From Azohydromonas australica DSM 1124 (GTDB lineage Bacteria > Pseudomonadota > Gammaproteobacteria > Burkholderiales > Burkholderiaceae_C), in the NCBI RefSeq assembly GCF_000430725.1, contig NZ_KE387206.1:163516-227515 (forward strand): DNA of 64,000 nucleotides, in the 5' to 3' direction. Position numbers and translations under genes: made by a program. Under the pieces are notes generated by a model. It did not search any database. It saw only the letters and a program-made list of their open reading frames with translations, and had not been told where the DNA came from. This document shows positions 28,321 through 37,072 of the stretch, in pieces. How positions within the stretch are numbered: position 1 is the first letter of the stretch; each line of letters starts with the position of its first letter.

Positions 28321-28368
28321 TCGGCACCCGCCCTTGGCGCAGCGCGCCGGGGGCTCCAGCCTCTCAAG

Positions 28369-28393
28369 AACCCCGGCCTGGCCGGGGTTTTTT
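28369..28393 (+). terminator. Intrinsic terminator after gltA
   Basis: AACCCCGGC (28369-28377) pairs with GCCGGGGTT (28381-28389) around CTG, followed by a run of six T. It closes the sdh-gltA operon. Confidence 0.9.
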
Positions 28394-28514
28394 CATGGGC
28401 GCGCGGCCGCGCCGTGCCGCTGTCCGGGACGCCGCCGCTGCGGGACGGGCACGGCGCACATCGCCGCGGCACGGCCTCGCTATGCTGCGCGCCGCCACTT
28501 TTCCCGGAAGCCCC

Positions 28515-29501
28515 ATGCAAGCTACCCATTCCCGCCGCCGCGCGCTCCTCGCACTGCCGCTGGCCGCTCTTGCCGTCACCCTGGCCGGCCCCGCCGCAGC
28601 GCAAGTGAAACGCTACCCGGACCACCCCGTCACCTTCATCGTGCCGTTCCCGGCCGGCAGTGCCACCGACCAGCTCGCGCGCGTGCTGGCCGAGCACGTG
28701 GGCCGTGCCGCGGGGCAGACCGTGATCATCGACAACAAGCCCGGCGCCAACGGCACCATCGGCACCGCTGCGGCGGCCAAGGCGCCGGCCGACGGCCACA
28801 GCTTCCTCATCGCCACCAGCACCACGCACGCGGCCAACGCTTCGCTCTACCGCAAGCTGCCCTACGACCCGATCAAGGACTTCGCACCGGTGAGCCGGCT
28901 GGCGGAGATTCCTTTCGTGATGCTGGTGCATCCGTCGGTGCCGGCGGACACGGCGCAGAAGTTCGTGGCCTACGTCAAGGCCAACCCCGACAAGCTGGCC
29001 TGGGGCTCGGGTTCCAGCGGCAGCCTGATCCCGGGCCACGCGCTGGTGTCGGCCAACAACCTGCGCATGACGCACGTGCCCTACAAGGGCGTGCAGCCGG
29101 CGATGACGGACACCATGGGCGGCCAAACGCAGCTGGTGTTCGCCGACTTCTCTTCCGGGCTGCCGCAGATCAAGGCGGGCAAGCTGCGCGCGCTGGCCGT
29201 GACCTCCGCAGCCGAGCATCCGATGCTGCCGGGCGTGCCGCCCATGTCGGTCGTGGTGCCGGGCTTCGAGATGACGGCCTGGTTCGCGATGTACGCCCCC
29301 GCAGCCACGCCGGCGGCGGCCGTGAGCCAGATGAACCAGTGGGTGCGCGCGGCCCTGGCCGACCCGGCCGTGAAGGCCAAGCTCGCCCCCTCGGGCTTCG
29401 GCCTCACGCCCAGCAGCCCGCCGGAGCTGGGCCTCTTCGCCGCCAAGGAAACGCTCAAGTGGGCCAAGGCGGTGCAGGCGGCGGCGATCCAGCCGGAGTG
29501 A
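28515..29501 (+). CDS. Bug-type periplasmic substrate-binding protein (TctC family)
   Basis: 328-residue extracytoplasmic solute receptor of the Bug/TctC family, which is greatly expanded in Burkholderiales and binds carboxylates for tripartite transporters or signalling. The signal peptide has three Arg (SRRRALLALPLAALAVTLAGPAAAQ). The mature N-terminus carries the family motif YPDHPVTFIVPFPAGSATD, followed by VIIDNKPGANGTIG and HVPYKGVQPAMTD. The start at 28515 gives a normal signal peptide; an ATG at 28482 would add 11 residues. No tctA or tctB genes are adjacent, as is common for orphan Bug genes. The ligand is unknown. Confidence 0.92.
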   Translation: MQATHSRRRALLALPLAALAVTLAGPAAAQVKRYPDHPVTFIVPFPAGSATDQLARVLAEHVGRAAGQTVIIDNKPGANGTIGTAAAAKAPADGHSFLIATSTTHAANASLYRKLPYDPIKDFAPVSRLAEIPFVMLVHPSVPADTAQKFVAYVKANPDKLAWGSGSSGSLIPGHALVSANNLRMTHVPYKGVQPAMTDTMGGQTQLVFADFSSGLPQIKAGKLRALAVTSAAEHPMLPGVPPMSVVVPGFEMTAWFAMYAPAATPAAAVSQMNQWVRAALADPAVKAKLAPSGFGLTPSSPPELGLFAAKETLKWAKAVQAAAIQPE

Positions 29502-29511
29502 GCGCGGCAGC

Positions 29512-29535
29512 TGCCAGGGCCCACGTGCCCTGGCA
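29512..29535 (+). terminator. Hairpin after the Bug receptor gene
   Basis: TGCCAGGGC (29512-29520) pairs with GCCCTGGCA (29527-29535). It is followed only by scattered T, so a weak or non-canonical terminator. Confidence 0.5.
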
Positions 29536-29625
29536 CCTTGTCGTTGCGGGAAAAGATCATGAAATCGGGAGAAGGCCTCGTCGTTGAAGCAGCGGTCGCT
29601 AGCGGAAAATTCGTGTCTAAATGTC

Positions 29626-30690
29626 ATGAAAAACAAAAATCTTCCGACCGGCGACATATCGGTGCGCATCGACTTACTGCGCTACGTGCTCATCCTGGGC
29701 GTCGTGTTGCTGCACTCGCTGCCTTACGCTGCCATTACAGAGCTGCCGCCTGATCCCACCGCTTTTGAATGGACGAAGTCCTTCATCCAGAACATCCTGT
29801 TCCGGATGTCGGTGCCGATACTGGGCTGCATTTCCGGATACCTGCTGTTCCGGCCAAAAGGCAGGAGCTACGCCGAGATACTGGGCCAGCGCAGCCGGAC
29901 GATATTCGTCCCGATGCTGTTCTGGAACGCCTTTGCCTTTGCCCTCCTGTACCTGTCCGCGCTGGGAACGGGGACGGCGTCGGAGGTATATCCATTACAG
30001 GCTTGGCGGACGCTGGACGGCCTGCTGGGCGTGACCCGGGCGCCCTGGGATTACCCGCTGAATTTCCTGCGCGACCTGATGCTGCTGGTGGTCATGACCC
30101 CGGTGCTGCGGTTTTTGCTCGAACGCGCGTCCTATGCGGGTTTTGCGCTGTGGAGCGCTTTCTTCTTCTTCGATCTGGACGGGCATCTGATGACCCGGCC
30201 GGACCTGCCGGTGACCTACGCCCTGGGCGCGCTGGCGGCGGTGCGCCAATGGGATTTGCGCGCGCTGGACCGCTTCGCTGGCCTTTGCCTAGCCCTGCTG
30301 GTCGGCGTGTGCATCGTCATGATGGTGAACCGGGTTGCGGACCGTAAATGGTTCACCGTCTTCGCGCCTTTCCTGATCTGGTCCGCCAGCAGCCTGCCGG
30401 CCCGGTTCACCTTGGTGCGGCAATGGACGCCACGGCTGGCCGTGGTCAGCTTCTTCATCTACGTGTTTCACGCCTTCCCGCTGAAGGCCATCGCCATGGC
30501 GTTGAACGAGGTTCCGCTCCTGCCGCGCGAGCTGACTTGGTTCCTGGCACCCGCGCTGACGATCATGGCCTGCCACGTCCTGTTCCATCTCCTGAGCCGG
30601 ATCTGCCCGCATGGGCTGGGCCTCGTGACCGGCGGACGCATCAGCGCCCGCAAGCCCGAGCCCCGCGCGCCGAAGGGCGTGCCCGCTTGA
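29626..30690 (+). CDS. Acyltransferase 3-family membrane protein
   Basis: 354-residue multi-pass inner-membrane protein of the acyltransferase 3 (OafA/YrhL-like) family, which moves acetyl or other acyl groups to surface sugars. The N-terminal ISVRIDLLRYVLILGVVLLHS has the R/H pair typical of the active site. RMSVPILGCISGYLLF and FFIYVFHAFPLK are other family-like segments, and about ten hydrophobic helices are visible. The ATG at 29626 is preferred to an upstream TTG at 29584. Its base composition is visibly less GC-rich than neighbouring genes, especially in the first 150 bp, and it has no functional link to either side, which suggests acquisition by transfer. The substrate is unknown. Confidence 0.85.
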   Translation: MKNKNLPTGDISVRIDLLRYVLILGVVLLHSLPYAAITELPPDPTAFEWTKSFIQNILFRMSVPILGCISGYLLFRPKGRSYAEILGQRSRTIFVPMLFWNAFAFALLYLSALGTGTASEVYPLQAWRTLDGLLGVTRAPWDYPLNFLRDLMLLVVMTPVLRFLLERASYAGFALWSAFFFFDLDGHLMTRPDLPVTYALGALAAVRQWDLRALDRFAGLCLALLVGVCIVMMVNRVADRKWFTVFAPFLIWSASSLPARFTLVRQWTPRLAVVSFFIYVFHAFPLKAIAMALNEVPLLPRELTWFLAPALTIMACHVLFHLLSRICPHGLGLVTGGRISARKPEPRAPKGVPA

Positions 30691-30730
30691 TCCGCTGAGT
30701 CCGCCGCCACCCGGGTCCGGGCGGCGGCGG

Positions 30731-31564
30731 CTACTTCATCCAGCGCCGAATCGCGAAGCTGAGCCCGTCCACCAGCGCCACCAGCGTGAACATGCCGATC
30801 AGCACGGTGGCCGTCTTGCCCATGTGGAACAGGCCCATGTGGAAGGCCAGCAGCTGCCCCAGGCCGCCGGCGCCCACCACGCCCAGCACGGCGGCGGCGC
30901 GGATGTTGTTCTCCCAGCGGTAGAGCGTGTAGGAGAGCAGCTGCGGCAGCACCTGCGGCAGCGTGGCGTAAGCCAGCACGCGCCAGCCCGTCAGCCCTTG
31001 CGTGCGCAGCGCGGTGGCGGCGTCGCGCGGGGCGTTCTCCATCGCCTCGGCGAACAGCCGGCCCAGCACGCCCGAGGTGTGCAGCGCCAGCGCCAGCGTG
31101 CCGGCGAAGGGGCCCAGGCCCGCGGCGATCAGCAGCAGCGCCGCCCACACCAGCTCCGGCACCGCGCGCAGCGCGTTGAGCAGCAGCCGGGCCACGCCGC
31201 GCAGCCGCGCGCGGTCGCCCTCGTGGTGGCGGCTGGCCGGCAGCGCCAGCGCCAAGCCGCCCAGCGCCGCCAGCAGCGTGCCCAGCGCCGACATCGCCAG
31301 CGTCTCCAGCGAAGCCCACGCCACGCGCTTCACGAACACGGGCGACAAGTCGGGCGGGAAGAACTCGCCCAGGAAGCGGCCCATCTGGCCCAGCGCTTCC
31401 AGCGAGAGGAAGGCGGCCCACTGCAGGTCCAGCGACCAGAAGCTAGCCACGACCAGCGCCAGCGTGGCGGCCATGATCCAGCAGCCCTTGCAGCGCGCGT
31501 TGAACAGCGGCGGCGGCAGCCGCCAGGGTGGGTTGGCGGCGGTGGTGCCGTGGCGTCGTCTCAT
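30731..31564 (-). CDS. PhnE-type ABC transporter permease (second permease)
   Basis: 277-residue inner-membrane permease of the phosphonate-type ABC importer family. About six hydrophobic helices are visible. The binding-protein-dependent transport motif is in LRTQGLTGWRVLAYATLPQV, and the PhnE-typical segment is YRWENNIRAAAVLGVVGAGGLGQLL. The start is taken as the ATG at 31564, 13 bp after the preceding permease gene; a TTG at 31585 would overlap it. It is cotranscribed with another permease and an ATPase. Given the egtD-senB-selD neighbours, it probably carries a selenium oxyanion, not phosphonate; no phosphonate-degrading genes are nearby. Confidence 0.85.
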   Translation of the reverse strand: MRRRHGTTAANPPWRLPPPLFNARCKGCWIMAATLALVVASFWSLDLQWAAFLSLEALGQMGRFLGEFFPPDLSPVFVKRVAWASLETLAMSALGTLLAALGGLALALPASRHHEGDRARLRGVARLLLNALRAVPELVWAALLLIAAGLGPFAGTLALALHTSGVLGRLFAEAMENAPRDAATALRTQGLTGWRVLAYATLPQVLPQLLSYTLYRWENNIRAAAVLGVVGAGGLGQLLAFHMGLFHMGKTATVLIGMFTLVALVDGLSFAIRRWMK

Positions 31565-31577
31565 GTCCGTACCCCGC

Positions 31578-32408
31578 TCAACCAAGTTGCCGCCGCAACG
31601 CGGCGCTCATGCGGTCGGCCAGCGCCACCAGCGCCACGAACACCAGCAGCATGGTGGCGACCTCGCCGCCGCTGAACATCTTCATGGAGCTGTCCATCTG
31701 CTGCCCCAGGCCGCCCGCGCCCACGAAGCCCAGCACCACCGAGCTGCGGATGGCGCATTCCCAGCGGTACACGGTGTAGGAGGCCAGCTCCGCGGCGTTC
31801 TGCGGCAGCAGCGCGTAGCAGAAGGCCTGCAGCCGCCCGGCGCCGTTGCGCAGCAGCGCCTGCGTCGGCGGCGCCTCGCCGCTGTCCAGGATCTCAGCGT
31901 AGACCTTGCCCAGCATGCCGCCGTAGGTCAGCGCGATGGCGAGCACGCCCGGCGTGGGCCCCAGCCCGGCCACGCGCACGAACACCAGCGCCCACACCAG
32001 CTCCGGCACGCTGCGCAGCACGATCAGCGTCCAGCGCACGGCCTGGCGCAGCGCGCGCGGCAGCGGCGCCATGCGCCCGGACAGCAGCGACACCGACAGC
32101 GCCTCGGTGGCCAGCAGCGCGCCGGGCACGGCGATGAACAGGCCCAGCACGATGCCGGCCGTGGCCATCGCCACGGTGCGCCAGGTCTCCCGGGCCACCA
32201 TCTGCAGGAACTCCGCCGAGTGCGCCGGCGGGAAGAAGCTGCCCAGGAAATTCAGGATCGGCTCGCGGCTGCCGGGCGCCCACAGCTGCGCGGGCCGGAA
32301 CTCGGTGAGCGTGAGCAGCGGCCACAGCAGCACCAGCGCCGTGACGGTCCAGGACACGCGGGCGATCCACGCCGGGTCGCGGCGCGGGGGCAGGGCGGCG
32401 CTGCTCAT
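31578..32408 (-). CDS. PhnE-type ABC transporter permease (first permease)
   Basis: 276-residue permease related to the next gene. It shares the segment YRWECAIRSSVVLGFVGAGGLGQQM and the helix pattern. ALLRNGAGRLQAFCYALLPQN is the loop that contacts the ATPase. Its start codon overlaps the stop of the ATPase gene (ATGA, 32405-32408), indicating translational coupling. Two different permeases in tandem suggest a heterodimeric channel. Confidence 0.87.
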   Translation of the reverse strand: MSSAALPPRRDPAWIARVSWTVTALVLLWPLLTLTEFRPAQLWAPGSREPILNFLGSFFPPAHSAEFLQMVARETWRTVAMATAGIVLGLFIAVPGALLATEALSVSLLSGRMAPLPRALRQAVRWTLIVLRSVPELVWALVFVRVAGLGPTPGVLAIALTYGGMLGKVYAEILDSGEAPPTQALLRNGAGRLQAFCYALLPQNAAELASYTVYRWECAIRSSVVLGFVGAGGLGQQMDSSMKMFSGGEVATMLLVFVALVALADRMSAALRRQLG

Positions 32409-33235
32409 CGGCAGTGCATCACCGCCGGGCGCGGGCCCAGCGCGGGCGTGTCCGTCGGCGCCGCCGGAGCGTGCAGTTCGTCCTCGTGCTGCGCGTAGAG
32501 CTGTCGCAGCCGCTCGGCCGTGACCTGCGCCGAGGGCAGGTCGAAGAACACGGCGCCGTCGCGCAGGCCGATGACGCGCGGGAAGCGCTGCAGCGCCACG
32601 TCCACCTGGTGCAGCGAGGCCAGCAGCGTCGCGCCGCGCGAGCGCGCCTCGTCCAGCAGCACCGCCATGGCCTGCTCGGCGCGGCGCGGGTCCAGCGCCG
32701 ACAGCGGCTCGTCCACCAGCCACAGGCTTGCGGGCGCCAGCAGCGCGCGCGCCAGGCCCACGCGCTGGCGCTCGCCGCCGGAGAGTCGGTCCACGCGCTC
32801 GAAGAGCTTCTCGGCCAGGTCGAAGCGCTCCAGCGCCGCGTGCGCGCCGGGGATGTCCACCGGGTAGAACAGCGAGCGCAGGCTGGTCCACAGGCCCATG
32901 GCGGGCAGCCGCGCCGCCAGCACCGAGGTGATGACGCGCTGGCGCGGCGGCAGCGGCGGTACCTGCGGCGCCAGCAGCAGCCGCCCGCGCAGGCGCTGCA
33001 GCGCGCGCCCGGGCAGCGACCAGGGCTCGGTGCCGTCGATCTCGACGCGCCCCGAGGCCGGGCGCAGCGCCGCGGCGGCGACCTGCAGCAGCGTGGTCTT
33101 GCCGGCGCCGGAGGGGCCGATCAGCGCCACCTGCTCGCCGGCGCGCAGCGAGAGCGTGATGCCGTGCAAGGCGGGCGCGGCGCCGCGCCGCGCCGCGGGA
33201 TGGGCCGCCTGGACCTGTTGCAGGGACAAATGCAT
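32405..33235 (-). CDS. PhnC-type ABC transporter ATP-binding protein
   Basis: 276-residue ATPase of the PhnC class. The Walker A motif is IGPSGAGKTTLL, the signature is RLSGGERQRVGLARALL, Walker B is LWLVDEPLSALD, and the switch His is in LLASLHQVDVAL. The start at 33235 (MHLSLQQVQAAHP) is the first sensible Met. It drives import through the two downstream permeases. The matching binding protein is encoded upstream at 34123, with an acetyltransferase gene between. Confidence 0.9.
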   Translation of the reverse strand: MHLSLQQVQAAHPAARRGAAPALHGITLSLRAGEQVALIGPSGAGKTTLLQVAAAALRPASGRVEIDGTEPWSLPGRALQRLRGRLLLAPQVPPLPPRQRVITSVLAARLPAMGLWTSLRSLFYPVDIPGAHAALERFDLAEKLFERVDRLSGGERQRVGLARALLAPASLWLVDEPLSALDPRRAEQAMAVLLDEARSRGATLLASLHQVDVALQRFPRVIGLRDGAVFFDLPSAQVTAERLRQLYAQHEDELHAPAAPTDTPALGPRPAVMHCR

Positions 33236-33469
33236 GGGAATCCGGGGAATACGACTGTCGGCGGCCGGGAGGGAGAACTGCCTCGGCGCAAGGCCGCGAC
33301 TGTAAGCGCAGCCGCCCAATCGCCCGGCGCCGCGCCCGCATACCCATAAGGCATGCTGCGCCAAGAGCGCCTCAATTCAAAACATCAGGCCAGCGGATGC
33401 CGGCGTGCACCTGCCGGATATTCCTGCACCGCGCGGTATTTCCAGGCCGTGCTCCGGCCCGGAGGGGCC

Positions 33470-33937
33470 TCAGAAAGCATGGCTGAAGCTCAAATAATAT
33501 TCATCGGGCACGAAGCCCAAACTGCGGTAGAGCGACTGTGCGGGCAGGTTGTCACGCGCGGTCTGCAGGCTGATCCAGGCGGCCCCGCTGGCGCGGGCAT
33601 GCTCCAGCGCCTGCTGCATCAGGGCCTTGGCCACGCCGCGCTGGCGCCAGTCCGGGGCGACGAACAGGTCGTTCAGGATCCAGGCGCGCCGTGCCGACAC
33701 CGAGGAGAAAGTGGGGTAGAGCTGCGTGAAGCCGGCCAGCTCCTGCGCGCCGGCCGAAGCGACGAAGATCACCGAATCCCGCAGCTGCAGCCGCTCGGCC
33801 AGAAAACTGCTCGCCAGCGGCAGATCGCCGGCCTGCCAGTAAAACGTCCGGTAATCGTTGAACAGCACCGACAGCGCCGCCAAATCCTGCGGCCCGGCAA
33901 GTCTGACCACGAAACCGCTCTTCGAATCCAACGCCAT
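33470..33937 (-). CDS. GNAT-family N-acetyltransferase
   Basis: 155-residue acetyltransferase that moves an acetyl group from acetyl-CoA to an amine. The acetyl-CoA loop is in DLFVAPDWRQRGVAKALMQQ, and the C-terminal ARDNLPAQSLYRSLGFVPDEYY is the usual GNAT end. The start at 33937 is chosen for GAGG six bases upstream; ATGs at 33961 and 33979 are in frame. It lies between the binding-protein and ATPase genes of the putative selenium transporter, flanked by more AT-rich sequence, so it may be a later insertion. The substrate is unknown. Confidence 0.82.
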   Translation of the reverse strand: MALDSKSGFVVRLAGPQDLAALSVLFNDYRTFYWQAGDLPLASSFLAERLQLRDSVIFVASAGAQELAGFTQLYPTFSSVSARRAWILNDLFVAPDWRQRGVAKALMQQALEHARASGAAWISLQTARDNLPAQSLYRSLGFVPDEYYLSFSHAF

Positions 33938-33993
33938 GCCCAACCTCACCGGTGAAGACATTTCCAGGGAGTTTTCCACCGGACTGCAAGAAA

Positions 33994-34024
33994 GGCCCGG
34001 CCGGAAATCTCCGGCCGGCGGGCC
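33994..34024. terminator. Strong GC-rich hairpin between binding-protein and acetyltransferase genes
   Basis: GGCCCGGCCGGA (33994-34005) pairs imperfectly with TCCGGCCGGCGGGCC (34010-34024). On the minus strand it is followed by CTTTCTTG, so it may attenuate transcription after the binding-protein gene. Confidence 0.5.
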
Positions 34025-34122
34025 ATTTCAACTGAGCCTGAAATTGTAATACTTTCTGTTACAGAGCGGTTGCCTTGATGTGCCGGGCGGCGAAGGCGGC
34101 GGTCGCCCGCCGCCCAGGGTGC

Positions 34123-34986
34123 TTACAGCAGCCCGGCGCTGCGGGCCGCGCCCTCGATGCTCTTGTAGTTCTCGGCCTTGGTGGGGATGAAGCGCGTGGC
34201 GCGCTGCAGCTCCAGCACCTGCTGGCCTTCGGGCGTGGACTTGTCCAGGGCCAGGAAGGCGGCGCTGAGCTTCTCGCGCTGCGCCGCGGGCATGTCGGCG
34301 TGGACGGTCCAGTTGTAGTCGTAGTAGGCGGGCGTGGTGTAGAAGGCGCGCACGCGGCTGGTGTCCACCTTCTTGTCGGCCACGAACTTCTCCCACACCG
34401 AGATGTTCAGCGCGCCGGCCTGCACCTTGCCGGAGGCGACGGCGGCGATGGTGGCGTCATGCGCGCCGCTGAAGGCCACGCGCTTGAGGTCGCGCTCGGG
34501 CTCGATGCCCGCGGCCAGCAGGAAGTGGCGCGGCATCAGGTGGCCGCTGGTGGAGCTTTGCGAGCCGAAGCTCAGGTCGCGGCCCTTGAGGTCGGCCAGG
34601 CTCTTGATGGCCGGGTCGGCCGTGATGAACACCGAGCGGAACTTCTCGTCCTCTTCCCGCTGCACCAGCGGGATCACCTTGCCGCCGGAGCGCACGTTGG
34701 CCTGCACGAAGGTGAATCCGCCGAACCAGGCCAGGTCCACCTTGCGGTTCACCAGCGCCTCCACGGCGGCGGCGTAGTCGGTGACGGGCGTGTACTCGAC
34801 CTTCATGCCCAGCTTGCCCTCCAGGTACTTCATCAGCGGCGCCGCCTTGCGTGCCAGCTCCGTCGGCGACTCGTCGGGGATGGCGGTGACGCGAAACACC
34901 GTCTGCTGCGCCTGGGCGCCGACCAGGGCGGTCAGCAGCGAGGCGGCCAGCAGGGTGCGGCGGGCGAGGGAGATGGAGGTTTTCAT
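34123..34986 (-). CDS. PhnD-like periplasmic binding protein, putative selenium oxyanion transporter
   Basis: 287-residue periplasmic binding protein. The signal peptide has a twin Arg (LARRTLLAASLLTALVGAQA). The mature part follows the phosphate/phosphonate-binding (PhnD) fold: FRVTAIPDESPTELARK, VDLAWFGGFTFVQAN, SLADLKGRDLSFGSQSSTSG, HLMPRHFLLAAGI and FSGAHDATIAAVASGKVQAG. The WFGG and SQSSTSG segments form the oxyanion site. A branch of this family found beside selD and a TIGR04348-type glycosyltransferase is annotated as a putative selenate-binding protein; that context is present here. It is divergent from egtD across 94 bp. Confidence 0.85.
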   Translation of the reverse strand: MKTSISLARRTLLAASLLTALVGAQAQQTVFRVTAIPDESPTELARKAAPLMKYLEGKLGMKVEYTPVTDYAAAVEALVNRKVDLAWFGGFTFVQANVRSGGKVIPLVQREEDEKFRSVFITADPAIKSLADLKGRDLSFGSQSSTSGHLMPRHFLLAAGIEPERDLKRVAFSGAHDATIAAVASGKVQAGALNISVWEKFVADKKVDTSRVRAFYTTPAYYDYNWTVHADMPAAQREKLSAAFLALDKSTPEGQQVLELQRATRFIPTKAENYKSIEGAARSAGLL

Positions 34987-35080
34987 CGGGACCGGTGGGC
35001 TTGTTGGCGAAGGAGCGGAATTAAACCGTAGTTGCACCCGGTGGCAGCTTGGCGGGGGGCGGCTGCCTAGAGTGGGCCGG
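34987..35080. promoter_or_regulatory. Divergent promoter region of the putative selenium locus
   Basis: 94-bp gap between the transporter binding-protein gene (minus) and egtD (plus). A TTTAAT-like -10 candidate for the minus direction lies near 35020. No clear operator palindrome was found. Confidence 0.4.
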
Positions 35081-36037
35081 ATGCATGAGCTTCTGCCGAA
35101 TTTCATCGAAGCCCCGGCCACCGCGCCGGCCCGCCACGCCACCGAGCTGGCCGCCGGGCTGCTGAGCCGGCCCGCCCGCGTGTCGCCCAAGCACCTGTAC
35201 GACCCGCTGGGCTGCCGGCTGTTCGAGGCCATCACCGAGCTGCCCGAGTACGCCGCCACGCGCACGGAGGCGGCCATCCTGGCGGCGCACGGCGATCACA
35301 TCGTGCGCGCGCTGGGTACGGGCATGACGCTGGTGGACCTGGGAGCGGGCAACTGCGCCAAGGCGGCATCGCTGTTCGACTTGCTGCGGCCGGCGCGCTA
35401 CGTGGCGGTGGACATCGCGGCCGGCTTCATCCGCGACGCGCTGCAGGCGCTGCAGCTGCGCCACCCGGCGCTGCCGATGACCGGCGTGGCGCTGGACTTC
35501 TCCCAGGAGCTGGCGCTGCCCGAGGCGCTGGGCGGCGGGCCGCGGCTGATGTTCTATCCCGGCTCCAGCATTGGCAACTTCGAGCCGGCGCACGCGCGGC
35601 GCTTCCTGCGGCAGGCGCGCGAGCAGTGCCAGGGCGGGGCGCTGCTCATCGGCGTGGACCTGGTGAAGCCGCTGGCGCAGCTGCTGCCGGCCTACGACGA
35701 CGCGCTGGGCGTCACGGCCGCCTTCAACCGCAACCTGCTGCTGAACGTGAACCGCCAACTCGGCAGCGACTTCGACCCGGCCGACTGGGCGCACCTGGCC
35801 TGCTTCGACGCCGACGCCTCGCGCATCGAGATGCACCTGCGCGCGCTGCGCGCCGTGCGGGTGCGCTGGGACGGCCAGCAGCGCGACTTCGCCGCGGGCG
35901 ACACCATCCACACCGAGAACTCCTACAAGTACCGCATCGAGCAGTTCGACGCGCTGCTGCACGCGGCGGGGTGGTCCGACACGCGCTGCTGGACGGACGC
36001 GGAGCAAGGGTTCGCGGTGTTCGGGGCGAAGGCGTAG
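35081..36037 (+). CDS. egtD: L-histidine N-alpha-methyltransferase (EgtD)
   Basis: Trimethylates histidine with S-adenosylmethionine to make hercynine, the backbone of ergothioneine and selenoneine. 318 residues, close to the 321 of mycobacterial EgtD. Family signatures are SPKHLYDPLGCRLFEAITELPEY, the SAM motif LVDLGAGNCAKA, FYPGSSIGNFEPAHARRFL, and the C-terminal IHTENSYKYRIEQF, which carries histidine-binding residues. The start at 35081 follows the divergent promoter region. No EgtB- or SenA-type sulfoxide synthase is adjacent, so hercynine is probably used by an enzyme encoded elsewhere. The next gene is senB-like. Confidence 0.93.
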   Translation: MHELLPNFIEAPATAPARHATELAAGLLSRPARVSPKHLYDPLGCRLFEAITELPEYAATRTEAAILAAHGDHIVRALGTGMTLVDLGAGNCAKAASLFDLLRPARYVAVDIAAGFIRDALQALQLRHPALPMTGVALDFSQELALPEALGGGPRLMFYPGSSIGNFEPAHARRFLRQAREQCQGGALLIGVDLVKPLAQLLPAYDDALGVTAAFNRNLLLNVNRQLGSDFDPADWAHLACFDADASRIEMHLRALRAVRVRWDGQQRDFAAGDTIHTENSYKYRIEQFDALLHAAGWSDTRCWTDAEQGFAVFGAKA

Positions 36038-36094
36038 CGGGCCGGAGTCCCCGCCGCGGCAGGGCGCAGCGGCCGGCCGCTATAACCGCGGCCC

Positions 36095-37072
36095 ATGAGC
36101 TGTACCCGTCCCCGTATCTGCCTTGTCACGCCCGCGCTGGCCGCCGCCAACAACGGCAACTGGCACACCGCCAGCCGCTGGGCACAGATGCTGGACGGGC
36201 CGTTCGAAGTGCTGCTCACCGACCGCTGGCGCGGCGAGGCGGCGGACGTGCTGCTGGCGCTGCATGCGCGCCGCAGCGCTGAGAGCATCGCCGCCTGGGC
36301 CGGCGCGCAGCCGGATCGGCCCGTCGCCCTGGCACTGACCGGCACGGACCTCTACCGCGACATCCACCATGACGCTGCCGCCCAGCGCTCGCTGGCGCTG
36401 GCGCGGCGCCTGGTGGTGCTGCAGGAGCGCGCCGTGGACGACGTGCCCGCGGCCTGGCGCGGCAAGGCGGTGGTGTGCTTTCCCAGCGTGGAGCCGCTGG
36501 CGGCGCCGCCGCGGGCGCCGGTGCCGCCGCTGAGCCTGGTCATGGTCGGCCACCTGCGCCCGGAGAAGGACCCGCCCACGCTCTTCGCCGCGCTGCGCCG
36601 GCTGGCCGGGCGCGGCGACTGGCGCTTCGAGCACGTGGGTGCCGCGCTCGACGAGGCCCTGGGCGCGCAGGCCCGGGCGCTGCAGCGGGAGCTGCCCGCC
36701 TACCAGTGGATCGGCGCCCTGGAGCACGCGGCCACGCGCGAGCGCATCGCCCGCGCGCACGTGCTGGTGAACGCCAGCGTGGTGGAGGGCGCGCCCACCG
36801 TGGTGGTGGAGGCGGTGGCCAGCGGCACGCCGGTGCTGGCCTCGCGCATCCCGGGCCACCTCGGGCTGCTGGGCAGCGATTACCCCGGGCTGTTCGAGCC
36901 GGGCGATGCCGGCGCGCTGGCGACCCTGATCAAAAACGTCCTGGACGAGCCCGCTATGCTGCCAGCCCTGTCCCAGGCCGCCGCGCGGCGTGCGCCGCTG
37001 TTCGAGCCGGCGCGCGAGCAAGCCACCCTGCGCGCCCTGATGGCCGAGCTGCTGGAGATCCCCTGTCCATGA
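36095..37072 (+). CDS. senB: SenB-like selenosugar synthase (TIGR04348-type glycosyltransferase)
   Basis: 325-residue GT-B glycosyltransferase. The N-terminal motif ICLVTPALAAANNGNWHTASRW is typical of the TIGR04348 family, and the C-terminal UDP-sugar domain has VMVGHLRPEKDPPTLF and VEGAPTVVVEAVASGTPVLAS. In Variovorax, the member SenB couples selenophosphate to UDP-N-acetylglucosamine to give a selenosugar, the selenium donor for selenoneine. Direct overlap with selD (ATGA, 37069-37072) supports that role by coupling selenophosphate synthesis to its use. It follows egtD by 57 bp. Assignment to SenB is by motif and context. Confidence 0.88.
   Translation: MSCTRPRICLVTPALAAANNGNWHTASRWAQMLDGPFEVLLTDRWRGEAADVLLALHARRSAESIAAWAGAQPDRPVALALTGTDLYRDIHHDAAAQRSLALARRLVVLQERAVDDVPAAWRGKAVVCFPSVEPLAAPPRAPVPPLSLVMVGHLRPEKDPPTLFAALRRLAGRGDWRFEHVGAALDEALGAQARALQRELPAYQWIGALEHAATRERIARAHVLVNASVVEGAPTVVVEAVASGTPVLASRIPGHLGLLGSDYPGLFEPGDAGALATLIKNVLDEPAMLPALSQAAARRAPLFEPAREQATLRALMAELLEIPCP

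Noticed and set aside
30731..34986. Phosphonate uptake system
   Set aside because: The proteins are PhnCDE-like, but there are no phosphonate lyase or hydrolase genes, and the divergent neighbours are egtD, senB and selD, which fits selenium better.
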